Part shown: positions 18,612 to 26,923 of the stretch, in pieces
Layout: each line of letters starts with the position of its first letter
Numbering within the stretch: position 1 is the first letter of the stretch
Assembly: GCA_963169165.1 (NCBI GenBank)
Contig: CAUJFL010000124.1
Coordinates: 1-37,817 of the forward strand
Length of the DNA: 37,817 bases
Reading direction: 5' to 3'
Source: Myxococcota bacterium
GTDB taxonomy: Bacteria > Myxococcota_A > Polyangia > Polyangiales > Polyangiaceae
Notes under the pieces: generated by a model
What the model was told of the DNA's origin: nothing
What the model saw: only the letters and a program-made list of their open reading frames with translations
Database searches by the model: none
Translations under genes and position numbers: made by a program

Positions 18612-19241
18612 TCAGTCGGCCTTCGCGGTGCCCTGCTCGGCTGCGGCCTTCTGCTCGGCGCGGCCTCGCAGCGACGTCACCGCCTGGTCGGCCGCGAACG
18701 CGAGCTCGGGCGTGACCATCGAGCCGGGGAGCGGGAGCTTGGGGACGATCAGCAGCTCGCACTTCAGGATCGTGTGGTTGTCGTCGACGGCGCGCAGCCG
18801 GAAGGTCGTACGCATCGTCTCGACGTTGCCCTCGACCATGCGCCCCTCGATGCGCTCGCCCTTCTCGCCTTCCTTCACGGGAGCGTCGAAGCGGGAGTGC
18901 GACCACACGGTCGCGGCGCCGTTGAGGATGGGGACCTCGAAGTAGACGTCGGTCTTGCCGTCCTTCTTGGAGATCACGCGGCTCTTCTTGAATCGCGGGA
19001 TCATGCTCTGGTAGCGGCCGTAGTCCTGCACGTACTTGCGCACGGTCGCGATCGGCGCGTTCACCAGGACCATCGCGCCGCCGGCCTTGATCGACGAGCC
19101 CGGCACCGCCACCTCGTAGCGAGGCGCGCTGCGATCGGAGAGGCGCTTCACCTCGGCGTCCTGCTCTCCTGCGCTCGCGACGAGCGGGGCGGCGAGGAGG
19201 CTTGCTGCGAAGACGGCGATGAAGAGGTGGCGCGTGGACAT
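18612..19241 (-). CDS. Secreted SRPBCC/START-like protein
   Basis: 209 aa. A Sec signal peptide ends at VASAGE (about residue 24). Residues about 40-185 resemble the SRPBCC/polyketide-cyclase (Coq10-like) fold: an early VNAPIATVRKYVQDYGRYQSMIP, which matches the usual helix after strand 1 where family members read 'V.A.pe.vw..l.Dy..y....P', then FKKSRVISKKDGKTDVYFEV and a long C-terminal helix. Such domains bind hydrophobic ligands, so a periplasmic lipid- or ligand-binding role is plausible. AGGGAG 6 nt before the ATG is a good ribosome-binding site. First gene behind a sigma-54-type promoter. Confidence 0.8.
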   Translation of the reverse strand: MSTRHLFIAVFAASLLAAPLVASAGEQDAEVKRLSDRSAPRYEVAVPGSSIKAGGAMVLVNAPIATVRKYVQDYGRYQSMIPRFKKSRVISKKDGKTDVYFEVPILNGAATVWSHSRFDAPVKEGEKGERIEGRMVEGNVETMRTTFRLRAVDDNHTILKCELLIVPKLPLPGSMVTPELAFAADQAVTSLRGRAEQKAAAEQGTAKAD

Positions 19242-19247
19242 GGTGGA

Positions 19248-19253
19248 CTCCCT
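19248..19253 (-). promoter_or_regulatory. Ribosome-binding site of the SRPBCC gene
   Basis: AGGGAG on the minus strand, 6 nt before the ATG at 19241, inside the roughly 38-nt leader predicted from the sigma-54 element. Confidence 0.6.
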
Positions 19254-19289
19254 GTGGTGAGGGCGGCGTGGCCGCTGCCCATCCCCTGA

Positions 19290-19305
19290 AGCACTCGCCG
19301 TGCCA
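19290..19305 (-). promoter_or_regulatory. Sigma-54 (-24/-12) promoter element
   Basis: On the minus strand, TGGCACG-GCGA-GTGCT matches the sigma-54 consensus at all but one of the conserved bases (G in place of the first T of TTGC), with correct GG-N10-GC spacing. The predicted +1 near 19279 gives a leader of about 38 nt containing AGGGAG before the ATG at 19241. The geometry is what a working promoter should show. Confidence 0.6.
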
Positions 19306-19418
19306 CTCTAGCCACTCGCGCGGAAAAGGCGACCTCGATCGTGCGGAGGGCGAGATCGGGCGCCGCCGTGTGAACCACGGGTCATGTGGCGTACGGCGCC
19401 TCGGCGCCACACGCCGGT

Positions 19419-19778
19419 TCACTCGGCGTCTGGTAGCTCGTCGAGCGGCGCCATCTTGCAGGTGCCCTCGAACTGGACGCCCTTCTCGAGCTGGATCTCG
19501 GGCGCATGAAGCGAGCCCTCGACGCGGGACGGGACGTGCAGCTCGATGCTGTGGCGCGCGCGGACGTCGGCCCTCAGGTGGCCACCCCGCACGATCAGCG
19601 CGCCGACCCGCAGCGTCCCCTGCACGTCGGCGCCTTCGCCGATCACGAGCACGTCCTCGCTCAGCACTTCACCGCGAAACTCGCCGTCGATCCGCACCGC
19701 GCCGACGAAATGCAGCTTGCCCTCGAAGCGCGTGCCACGGCCGAGCAGCGCCGTGAGCTCGTGCACGCCAGGAGACAT
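19419..19778 (-). CDS. Bactofilin-family protein
   Basis: 119 aa. The central part (about 15-110) is the bactofilin right-handed beta-helix: repeated short strands with Gly turns such as TRFEGKLHFVGAVRIDGEFRGE, VLVIGEGADVQGTLRVG and VEGSLHAPEIQLEKGVQFEG. The length is typical of small bactofilins. These proteins polymerise without nucleotide and organise cell shape or polar complexes; myxobacteria usually have several. It is the last gene of the gap operon, 3 bp after secG, an unusual partner for glycolytic genes. Confidence 0.9.
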   Translation of the reverse strand: MSPGVHELTALLGRGTRFEGKLHFVGAVRIDGEFRGEVLSEDVLVIGEGADVQGTLRVGALIVRGGHLRADVRARHSIELHVPSRVEGSLHAPEIQLEKGVQFEGTCKMAPLDELPDAE

Positions 19779-19781
19779 CGC

Positions 19782-20093
19782 TCAGTTGGACGCGGCCGGA
19801 GGCGGAGGCGGCAGCGGCGTGACCTTGCCGGTGGTGTCCGACGACTTGCGCAGCTTGATGTCACCCGCCGACGCCAGGTACGCGAGCGAGATGCTGGTCA
19901 GCATGAACATCGTCGCGAAGGCGGCCGTGAGCCGCGTGAGCAGGTTGCCGGCGCCGCGGCCTCCGAACACCTGCTGCGTAGTGGCGCCGCCCATGCTGCC
20001 GAGGCCGCCCATCTTGCCCTGCTGCAGGAGCACGACGAGGATGAGGAACAGGCACGCGAAGACGTGAATGACGGACAGGATGGTGCTCAGCAT
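19782..20093 (-). CDS. secG: Preprotein translocase subunit SecG
   Basis: 103 aa. Two membrane helices (about 1-22 and 53-72) flank the signature QQGKMGGLGSMGG...QQVFGGRGAGNLLTR, which is typical of SecG. The C-terminal tail is Lys/Ser then Pro-rich. SecG assists SecYE and SecA in protein export. It is 6 bp downstream of tpiA; tpiA-secG linkage is widespread in bacteria, which supports both calls. Confidence 0.95.
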   Translation of the reverse strand: MLSTILSVIHVFACLFLILVVLLQQGKMGGLGSMGGATTQQVFGGRGAGNLLTRLTAAFATMFMLTSISLAYLASAGDIKLRKSSDTTGKVTPLPPPPPAASN

Positions 20094-20099
20094 GATGGC

Positions 20100-20864
20100 T
20101 CAGGCCCTGTGGGCGGCGGCAACGATGGCCAGAAACTGGGCGGCGTCAAGGCTCGCGCCGCCGACCAGCGCTCCGTCGACGTTGGCGCACGCGAGCAGCG
20201 CGGACGCGTTGTCGGGCTTCACGCTGCCGCCATACAGGATCGGTGTCGACGCCGCGAGCGCGGGCGAGGTCTCTGCGAGCAGCGCTCGGAGGCGCGCGTG
20301 CACCTCTTCTGCTTGCGCCGCCGTGGCGTTGCGCCCCGTACCGATCGCCCACACCGGCTCGTAGGCGAGCGCGTGGACGCCGCCGCTCGCCGCGAGCGCG
20401 TCGAGCACCGCCCGGGCCTGCGACAGCACGACGTCGAACGTACGACCGGCGTCCCTCTCCTCGAGCGTCTCTCCCACGCACACGATCGGACGCAGCCCCG
20501 CGCTGAGCGCAGCGGCGGTCTTCTGCGCGACCGACGCATCTGTCTCTCCGAAGAGCTGGCGACGCTCGCTGTGGCCGACGATCACCCAGCTCGCCCCGGC
20601 CTCGCTCAGCATCGCCGCGCTGATCTCGCCGGTGAACGCGCCGCTCGGCGCGGCGTGGAGGTTCTGACCGGCGACCGCGATCGGTGAGCCGTCGAGCTCG
20701 GCCGACACCGCGGCGAGCGCGGTGAACGGAGGGGCGACGATGACCGTCACGCCTCGGGGGTCACCGAGCTCGCGCCGAAGCGACGCCGCCAGCTCGCAGC
20801 CGGAGCGACCTCCGTGCTGCATCTTCCAGTTGCCCGCGATGATGGGAGCGCGTGAGGGGTTCAT
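20100..20864 (-). CDS. tpiA: Triosephosphate isomerase
   Basis: 254 aa. Catalytic residues are in place: Asn12 and Lys14 (GNWKM), His98 (VGHSERR) and Glu169 ([11 protein letters not shown], flexible loop 6 beginning after it). A phosphate-binding GGS occurs in [11 protein letters not shown] and GALVGGASL. It interconverts dihydroxyacetone phosphate and glyceraldehyde 3-phosphate in the cytosol. The start ATG overlaps the pgk stop as ATGA. Confidence 0.98.
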   Translation of the reverse strand: MNPSRAPIIAGNWKMQHGGRSGCELAASLRRELGDPRGVTVIVAPPFTALAAVSAELDGSPIAVAGQNLHAAPSGAFTGEISAAMLSEAGASWVIVGHSERRQLFGETDASVAQKTAAALSAGLRPIVCVGETLEERDAGRTFDVVLSQARAVLDALAASGGVHALAYEPVWAIGTGRNATAAQAEEVHARLRALLAETSPALAASTPILYGGSVKPDNASALLACANVDGALVGGASLDAAQFLAIVAAAHRA

Positions 20865-22084
20865 GGGTGGTCCTGTTCGGATAAGAGCCGGAGCGCCTCG
20901 ACGCCGGGGAGCTTCTTGCCCTCGAGCAGCTCGAGCGACGCGCCGCCGCCCGTGGAGATGTGCTTGAACCCGGCGGCCACCTCTGGCCCCGCCGCGGCGA
21001 CGGCCGCCGCGCTGTCGCCGCCGCCGACCACGGTGAAGCCCGCCGCGCGGCTCATCGACCGAGCGACGCCCATCGTGCCGTGCGAGAAAGCCTCGGATTC
21101 GAACAAACCCATCGGTCCGTTCCAGAAGATGGTCGAGGCGCGCTCGAGCTTGGCCGCGAAGCGCGCGACCGTCTCGGGCCCGATGTCGAGCGCCATGGTG
21201 CCGGTCGGCACCGCGTCGACAGACACGGTGGCGCCGGTGGTCGCGTCCAGCCCGCTCGCGACGACGACGTCGCTCGGCAGCAGCAGATCGACGCCGCGAT
21301 CGCGCGACTTTTCGACGATCGTGCGCGCGAGCGCGAGCTTGTCCTCCTCGACGCGCGACGCCTGCATCGCCTTGCCCTGCGCGGCGAGGAACGTGTTGGC
21401 CATCGCGCCACCGATCAGCAGCGCGTCGACCTTGTCGAGCAGGGCGTCGAGCACCGCGATCTTGTCGCTGACCTTCGCGCCGCCGAGGATCGCGACGTAA
21501 GGTTTATCAGGACCTGTCACGAGCCTGCCGAGCGCTCGAATCTCCTTCTCGAGCAGCAGCCCGCAGCCGCGCTCGCGCACGAGGCGAGGCAGCGCGTGGA
21601 CCGACGCGTGGGCGCGGTGCGCGGCGCCGAACGCGTCGTTGACGTAGACGTCGCAGAGCTCGAGCAGCTCGCGCGCGAAGCCCTCGTCGTCGGCCTCTTC
21701 ACCCTCGTGGAAGCGGAGGTTCTCGAGCAGGCACACCTGGCCGTCACGGAGATCGAAGATGACCTTCTTGGGGCCGTCGCCGACGCAGTCGTCTGGCAGG
21801 TGGACCTCGCAGCCGAGCAGCTCGCTGAGCCGCGCGCCCGCGGGCTCGAGGCTGAGGCCCTGCGTCTTGCCGGGCTTGGGCCGCCCGAGGTGAGAGGCGA
21901 GGATCAGCTTGGCGCCCTTGTCGAGCAGCGCCTTGATGGTCGGGATGGCCTCGCGGATGCGGGTGTCGTCGGTGATCTCGGTCGTGCCCTTCTTCAGCGG
22001 CACGTTGAAGTCGACGCGCAAGAAGACGCGCTGGTTCTCGACCTCGAGGTCCGCGATCGTCTTGATGCCGGCGAGCGTCGTCAT
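20861..22084 (-). CDS. pgk: Phosphoglycerate kinase
   Basis: 407 aa from the ATG at 22084, which overlaps the gap stop by one base (TGATG). Family motifs: RVDFNVPL (23-30), [19 protein letters not shown] in the hinge region, and the C-terminal nucleotide loop [10 protein letters not shown]. It makes ATP and 3-phosphoglycerate from 1,3-bisphosphoglycerate. A longer frame starting at 22141 would only read through the gap 3' end and is not needed. Confidence 0.98.
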   Translation of the reverse strand: MTTLAGIKTIADLEVENQRVFLRVDFNVPLKKGTTEITDDTRIREAIPTIKALLDKGAKLILASHLGRPKPGKTQGLSLEPAGARLSELLGCEVHLPDDCVGDGPKKVIFDLRDGQVCLLENLRFHEGEEADDEGFARELLELCDVYVNDAFGAAHRAHASVHALPRLVRERGCGLLLEKEIRALGRLVTGPDKPYVAILGGAKVSDKIAVLDALLDKVDALLIGGAMANTFLAAQGKAMQASRVEEDKLALARTIVEKSRDRGVDLLLPSDVVVASGLDATTGATVSVDAVPTGTMALDIGPETVARFAAKLERASTIFWNGPMGLFESEAFSHGTMGVARSMSRAAGFTVVGGGDSAAAVAAAGPEVAAGFKHISTGGGASLELLEGKKLPGVEALRLLSEQDHP

Positions 22085-23103
22085 CAGAGACTCTTCGCCA
22101 TGATCGACGCCAGATCGAGCATCCGATTGGAGAAGCCCCACTCGTTGTCGTACCAGGCGCAGATCTTCGCGAACCTGTCGCCGACCACCTGCGTGAGGGT
22201 CGAGTCGAAGATCGACGAAGCCGGGTGCCCCACATAGTCGAGCGAGACGAGCGGCTCGTCCTGGTAGACGAGGTAGCCCTTCATCGCGCCGTCGGCCGCC
22301 GCCTTCATCGCGGCGTGGATCGCGTCCTTGGTGACGGGCTTGTCGGTGCGGAGCGTGAGGTCGACGAGCGACACGTCGACCGTCGGGACGCGGACAGCCT
22401 GGCCGTCGAGCTTGCCCTTCAGCGACGGGATGACCTCGCTCAGCGCCTTCGCCGCGCCGGTGCTCGACGGGATCATGTTGACCGCGGCGGCGCGCGCGCG
22501 GCGCAGATCGCCCTTACGGTGGGGCAGATCGAGGATGTGCTGATCGTTGGTGTACGCGTGCACGGTGGTCATCAGGCCCGACTCGATGCCGAACGCGTCG
22601 AGCATGACCTTCGCGACGGGCGCGAGGCAGTTGGTCGTGCACGAGCCGTTCGACACGACGTGGTGCCGCGCGGGATCGTACTCGTCGCCGTTGACGCCGA
22701 GCACCAGCGTCTTGTCGTGGTTCTTCGCGGGCGCGCTGATGATCACCTTCTTCGCGCCGGCGTCGAGGTGGGCCTTGGCCTTCTCTCCCTCGGTGAAGAG
22801 CCCGGTGCACTCGAGCACGATGTCGACGCCGAGCGCCTTCCACGGGAGCTCCTTCGGATCCTTCACCGCCGAGCACGCGAGCACCTTGCCGTCGAGGTGG
22901 ATGCCGTCCGTCGAGGCCTTCACGTCGACGAGCGGAAACACGCCGTGGACGCTGTCGTAGCGGAGGAGGTGCGCCAGCGTCTTCGGATCGGTCAGATCGT
23001 TGATCGCCACGACCTCGAGGTCGCCGAGCTTGCGCTCATGGAGCGCGCGGAGGACACACCGGCCGATGCGGCCGAAACCGTTGATCGCAATCTTCGTCGC
23101 CAT
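22084..23103 (-). CDS. gap: Glyceraldehyde-3-phosphate dehydrogenase, type I
   Basis: 339 aa from the ATG at 23103. The N-terminal NAD-binding motif INGFGRIGR (7-15) and the active-site [12 protein letters not shown] with Cys155 are present, with partner His in VHAYTNDQ, the [11 protein letters not shown] loop and the C-terminal [16 protein letters not shown]-type sequence (GGGAG) about 9 nt before the ATG is the likely ribosome-binding site. First gene of gap-pgk-tpiA-secG-bactofilin. The frame continues upstream to 23577, but that part is antisense to smc and has no family similarity. Confidence 0.98.
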   Translation of the reverse strand: MATKIAINGFGRIGRCVLRALHERKLGDLEVVAINDLTDPKTLAHLLRYDSVHGVFPLVDVKASTDGIHLDGKVLACSAVKDPKELPWKALGVDIVLECTGLFTEGEKAKAHLDAGAKKVIISAPAKNHDKTLVLGVNGDEYDPARHHVVSNGSCTTNCLAPVAKVMLDAFGIESGLMTTVHAYTNDQHILDLPHRKGDLRRARAAAVNMIPSSTGAAKALSEVIPSLKGKLDGQAVRVPTVDVSLVDLTLRTDKPVTKDAIHAAMKAAADGAMKGYLVYQDEPLVSLDYVGHPASSIFDSTLTQVVGDRFAKICAWYDNEWGFSNRMLDLASIMAKSL

Positions 23104-23134
23104 CTGGAGGGCTCCCGTCAGTGAGGTGCGGCGC

Positions 23135-23163
23135 CTTCTAAGCAACTCGGGCGACTTCGGCAA
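23135..23163 (-). promoter_or_regulatory. Likely sigma-70-type promoter of the gap operon
   Basis: On the minus strand, TTGCCG (23163-23158), a 17-nt spacer and TAGAAG (23140-23135), each matching four of six consensus bases. The predicted start near 23128 leaves about a 25-nt leader before the gap ATG. Confidence 0.4.
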
Positions 23164-23237
23164 GGGCCATGCCCCGGCGCAAAAGCGGCGTCTGCGAGAG
23201 TTCGGGCTTGCAGGCCGACGCGACCTCCTGCAACCTC

Positions 23238-23275
23238 TGACCTTACGTCGCGTGACCTTACGTGACCCTATACGT
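23238..23275. repeat. Direct repeats in the gap-smc divergent spacer
   Basis: TGACCTTACGT occurs exactly twice (23238-23248 and 23253-23263), 15 bp apart. A third, imperfect copy TGACCCTATACGT follows at 23263-23275. The array lies 46-83 bp upstream of the smc ATG and 135-172 bp upstream of gap, so it could be a regulator-binding array or part of the smc promoter (TATACG is a possible -10). Confidence 0.5.
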
Positions 23276-23320
23276 GGGGCAGGCGGGCTCGGCCCCCGCC
23301 CCGCACGCTCGGCCATTCCC

Positions 23321-26300
23321 ATGCACATCAAACAGCTCGAGATTTCCGGCTTCAAATCGTTCGTCGATCGCACGGTCATCCAGTTCGACCACGACATCAT
23401 CGGCGTCGTCGGGCCCAACGGCTGCGGCAAGTCGAACATCGTCGACGCGATCCGCTGGTGCATGGGCGAGCAGAGCGCCAAGCACCTGCGCGGCCGCGCC
23501 ATGGCCGACGTGATCTTCGCGGGCTCCGAGTCGCGCGCGCCGGTCGGGCTCGCCGAGGTCACCATCACGTTCGACAACGGCGATCCCGCGCTCGCGGCGC
23601 TCTTGCCGCTCGAGTACCGCGACTACCCCGAGATCGCGGTCACGCGCCGCCTCTACCGCGACGGCACGAGCGAGTACCTCGTGAACAAGACGCAGGTGCG
23701 CCTGAAGGACATCACCGATCTGTTCCTCGGCACCGGCGTCGGCACGAAGGCGTACTCGATCATCGAGCAGGGCAAGATCGGCCTCATCGTGTCGGCGCGC
23801 GCCGAGGATCGCCGGCTGATCATCGAAGAGGCCGCCGGCATCACGAAGTACAAGTTCCGCCGCAAGCAGGCCGAGCAGAAGATGGAGCTCACGCGACAGA
23901 ACCTCGCGCGTGTCGGCGACATCGTCGCCGAGATCGAGCGAAACCTCTCCTCGTTGCGGCGGCAGGCGCAGAAGGCGGAACGCTACAAATCTTACCGCGC
24001 CGAGCTCGAGGATCTGATGCTGCACGAGGCCAGCCACCGCTACCTCGAGCTCACGGTCGTCGCGGGCGTCGAGCAGGCCGCGCTCGCCGAGGTGGCCGAG
24101 GGCGAGCAGCAGGCGAAGGCGTCGCTCGGCGCGCGCGAGGGTGAGCTCGAGGGCCACCGCCTCGCGGCCTACGAGCTCGAAGAGGCGGCCGAGGCCGCGC
24201 AGGCGGCGTCGTTCGCGGCGACCAACGACGTCCGCGGCCTCGAGGCCGAGCTGGCGCGCGGCGAGGACCGCATGCGCAGCACCCGCGCGCGCGAGCAGCA
24301 GGCCTCCCAAGAGGTCGCAGATCTCGAGGCCCAGCTCGAGCGCTTCACGCGCGAGCGCGACGATCTGGCCGAGAAGCTGCGCGACCTGGAGGAGGCCGAG
24401 GCGAGCGAGGCCGAGTTCGCGCTCGGCGCGCACGAGCGCCTCGACGAGCTTCGGGCCGAGGAGGCGCAGGCGTCCCGCGCGCTCGACGAGCTGAAGTCCC
24501 GCGCGGCCGCGGCGAGCTCGAAGGTCGCGGCCGCAGAGGCCAAGCTCTCGGGCTTCACCCGCCGCCTCGGCGAGATCCAGGCGCGCCGCGAGAAGCAGAC
24601 GCTCGAGCTCGACACGCTCCGAGGCTCCCGCGAAGAGCTCGACGCGCGCCGATGCTCGCTCGCCGAGCAGCTGGTCGAGCTGCGCGAGGGCAAGCAGCTG
24701 ACCGCCGAGGAGAAGGTGAAGCTCGAAGAAGAGCTGAAGGCGGTGCGCGAGGGACTGGTCGTCGCCGAGCGAGAGCTCGACGTCGCGAAGAACGAGCTGT
24801 CGCAGCGCCGCAACCGCCTGCGCGCGCTCGAGGATCTCGCGAAGCGCCTCGAGGGCGTGGGCGCCGGGACCAAGCACCTCCTCCAGTCGGGAGACCCCGC
24901 GGTCCTCGGCATGGTCGGCACGCTCGTCGAGGCGCCGCGCGAGCTGACCGCGGCCCTCGCGGGCCTGCTCGGAGATCGGCTGCAGGACGTGGTCGTGAGC
25001 GATCTCTCGCGTGGGCGCGAGATCCTCGCGGCGATGGCGCAGAACAAGCGAGGGCGCGCGGCGATCGTGCCGCTCTCCCCTCCCCGCGTCGTCGAGGCGT
25101 GGGCGCGCGTCGAGGGCGACGGCGTCGTCGGCAGGCTGATCGACCACCTCCGGTTCGCCGATGAGCACGCGGCGCTCGTGCGCTCGCTCGTGGGCGGCGC
25201 GCTGGTGGTCGAGCGGGTCGAGCTCGCCAGCGAGTGGCTCGCGCGGGCAGACGGAGCGCCCGTCGTCGCGCTCGATGGCACCGTGTCGTTCGCTGATGGC
25301 AGGGTCGTCGGCGGCGCGGGCGACGCCGTCGCCGCGGGCATGATCGAGCAGCACCGCGAGATCCGCGAGCTGTTCGACGTGGTCGCGGTGCTCGGCGACG
25401 AGGTGACGGCGAAGGTCGAGCTCCACCAGGGGCTGCGCAACCGGGCGGCCGAGCTCGGCGCGGCGCTCGACCGCGCACGGCGCGAGGCGCACGAGAGCGA
25501 GCTCGCCGTCGTGACCACCGAGAAGGACCTCCGGCGCGCCGAGGATCAGCTCGCCAACGTGACGTCGCGCGTCGAGGCGCTCGCCAGCGAGCTGCTCGAC
25601 CTCGACGACCGCCTCGCCGAGGCCGCCGACGAGGAGTCAGGCGCGAGGACCGATCTCGAGGACGGCCACGCAGAGCTCGCGTCGGTCGAGGGAGAGGTGG
25701 GCGACGCCGAGGCCGTGCGCGACGGGTGGAGCGAGCGCGCTTCGGCCCAGCAGGGCATCGTCACCGATCAGAAGATCCGCCTCGCGAGGCTGCGGGAGCA
25801 GGCCGAGGGAGCGCGCGCCGGAGCGCAGCGCCTCTCGCGCAGCATCGACGAGCTCGCGCGGAGCAGCCGCCGCCTCGACGACGAGCTCGTCGAGCTCGCC
25901 AGGACGCTCGGCGTGACGTCGGGCTCGCTGTTCGTCTCCCGCGATCTGCTCGGAGACGCGGTCGCGGTCGCGCAGGCCGCCGAGCTCGCGCTGACCGGGG
26001 CGCGCCAGGTGTTCGACGCCGCCCGGCACGAGCTCGCCGAGCGCGAGTCGGGCTTGAAGGAGCTCCGCAAGCTCGCCTCCGAGCTGTCAGAGCGTCGCTC
26101 GCACCACGACAAGGAGGTCGCGCGGCTCGCGATCGAGCTCACCCACCTGCTCGAGGGCGTGTCCGAGCGCTTCCGCGGCCTCGATCTTCGCAGGATCATC
26201 GGAGACTTTCACGCTCGCGCGCTCGTCGACGACGCGCACCGCGCGCGCATCTCCGAGCTCGGGCAGCTGCTCGATCGGATGGGCCCCGTGAACCTCGACG

Positions 26301-26923
26301 CGGTCAAGGAGCACGAAGAGGCCCAGACCCGGTTCGATTTCTACACGACGCAGAAGGCCGATCTCGACGGCGCGCTCGCCGATCTGGTGCGCGCGATCGA
26401 GCAGATGGACCGCGAGACGAAGAAGCTCTTCAAGGACACCTTCGACAGCGTCAACGAGAAGTTCCAGACCATCTTCCCGCGGATGTTCCGGGGCGGCGTC
26501 GGCAAGCTGCAGCTGACCCACCCCGACGATCTCCTCGAGACGGGCGTCGACATCCTCGCGCAGCCCCCTGGCAAGAAGCTCGGCAACATCGAGCTGATGA
26601 GCGGCGGCGAGAAGGCGCTGACGGCCGTGTCGCTGATCTTCGCGATGTTCCAGCACAAGCCCTCGCCCTTCTGCATCCTCGACGAGGTCGACGCGCCGCT
26701 CGATGAGGCCAACGTCACGCGGTACAACGAGGCGATCCGCTCGATGACCGACAAGTCCCAGTTCATCTTGATCACGCACATCAAGCGCACGATGCAGAGC
26801 GTCGACGTCCTGTACGGCGTGACGATGCAGGAGCCAGGCGTGTCCAAGCTCGTCAGCGTCAAGGTCAACGAGGTCGCGGAGAAGCGCGTGCGAACGACCG
26901 AGCAGTCGGTGGCCGTGGCGTGA
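23321..26923 (+). CDS. smc: Chromosome segregation protein SMC
   Basis: 1200 aa from the ATG at 23321 (MHIKQLEISGFKSF, the standard SMC start). Head: Walker A GPNGCGKSN (32-40) and the Q-loop region (IRWCMGEQSAKHLRG). A long coiled coil (about 170-510) is rich in Ala/Glu/Leu/Arg. The hinge is about 520-680 (AVLGMVGTLVEAP, LLGDRLQDVVVSD, then DGTVSFADGRVVGG). A second coiled coil runs to about 1000. The C-terminal head has the signature LMSGGEKALTA (near 1091) and Walker B FCILDEVDAPLDEANV (near 1117). With ScpA/B it forms the bacterial condensin. Earlier in-frame ATGs are antisense to gap and lack SMC similarity. The stop overlaps the next gene by GTGA. Confidence 0.98.
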   Translation: MHIKQLEISGFKSFVDRTVIQFDHDIIGVVGPNGCGKSNIVDAIRWCMGEQSAKHLRGRAMADVIFAGSESRAPVGLAEVTITFDNGDPALAALLPLEYRDYPEIAVTRRLYRDGTSEYLVNKTQVRLKDITDLFLGTGVGTKAYSIIEQGKIGLIVSARAEDRRLIIEEAAGITKYKFRRKQAEQKMELTRQNLARVGDIVAEIERNLSSLRRQAQKAERYKSYRAELEDLMLHEASHRYLELTVVAGVEQAALAEVAEGEQQAKASLGAREGELEGHRLAAYELEEAAEAAQAASFAATNDVRGLEAELARGEDRMRSTRAREQQASQEVADLEAQLERFTRERDDLAEKLRDLEEAEASEAEFALGAHERLDELRAEEAQASRALDELKSRAAAASSKVAAAEAKLSGFTRRLGEIQARREKQTLELDTLRGSREELDARRCSLAEQLVELREGKQLTAEEKVKLEEELKAVREGLVVAERELDVAKNELSQRRNRLRALEDLAKRLEGVGAGTKHLLQSGDPAVLGMVGTLVEAPRELTAALAGLLGDRLQDVVVSDLSRGREILAAMAQNKRGRAAIVPLSPPRVVEAWARVEGDGVVGRLIDHLRFADEHAALVRSLVGGALVVERVELASEWLARADGAPVVALDGTVSFADGRVVGGAGDAVAAGMIEQHREIRELFDVVAVLGDEVTAKVELHQGLRNRAAELGAALDRARREAHESELAVVTTEKDLRRAEDQLANVTSRVEALASELLDLDDRLAEAADEESGARTDLEDGHAELASVEGEVGDAEAVRDGWSERASAQQGIVTDQKIRLARLREQAEGARAGAQRLSRSIDELARSSRRLDDELVELARTLGVTSGSLFVSRDLLGDAVAVAQAAELALTGARQVFDAARHELAERESGLKELRKLASELSERRSHHDKEVARLAIELTHLLEGVSERFRGLDLRRIIGDFHARALVDDAHRARISELGQLLDRMGPVNLDAVKEHEEAQTRFDFYTTQKADLDGALADLVRAIEQMDRETKKLFKDTFDSVNEKFQTIFPRMFRGGVGKLQLTHPDDLLETGVDILAQPPGKKLGNIELMSGGEKALTAVSLIFAMFQHKPSPFCILDEVDAPLDEANVTRYNEAIRSMTDKSQFILITHIKRTMQSVDVLYGVTMQEPGVSKLVSVKVNEVAEKRVRTTEQSVAVA

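Noticed and set aside
18001-19422. 473-codon minus frame covering the SRPBCC and lipoprotein genes
   Set aside because: It is an out-of-frame Arg-rich shadow; the two shorter frames show signal peptides, a ribosome-binding site and family features.
22085-22141. Longer pgk start at 22141
   Set aside because: The added residues are antisense-frame read of gap; the ATG at 22084 gives the standard PGK N-terminus and coupling to gap.
23104-23577. Upstream extension of gap
   Set aside because: It crosses the promoter and runs antisense to smc without dehydrogenase similarity.
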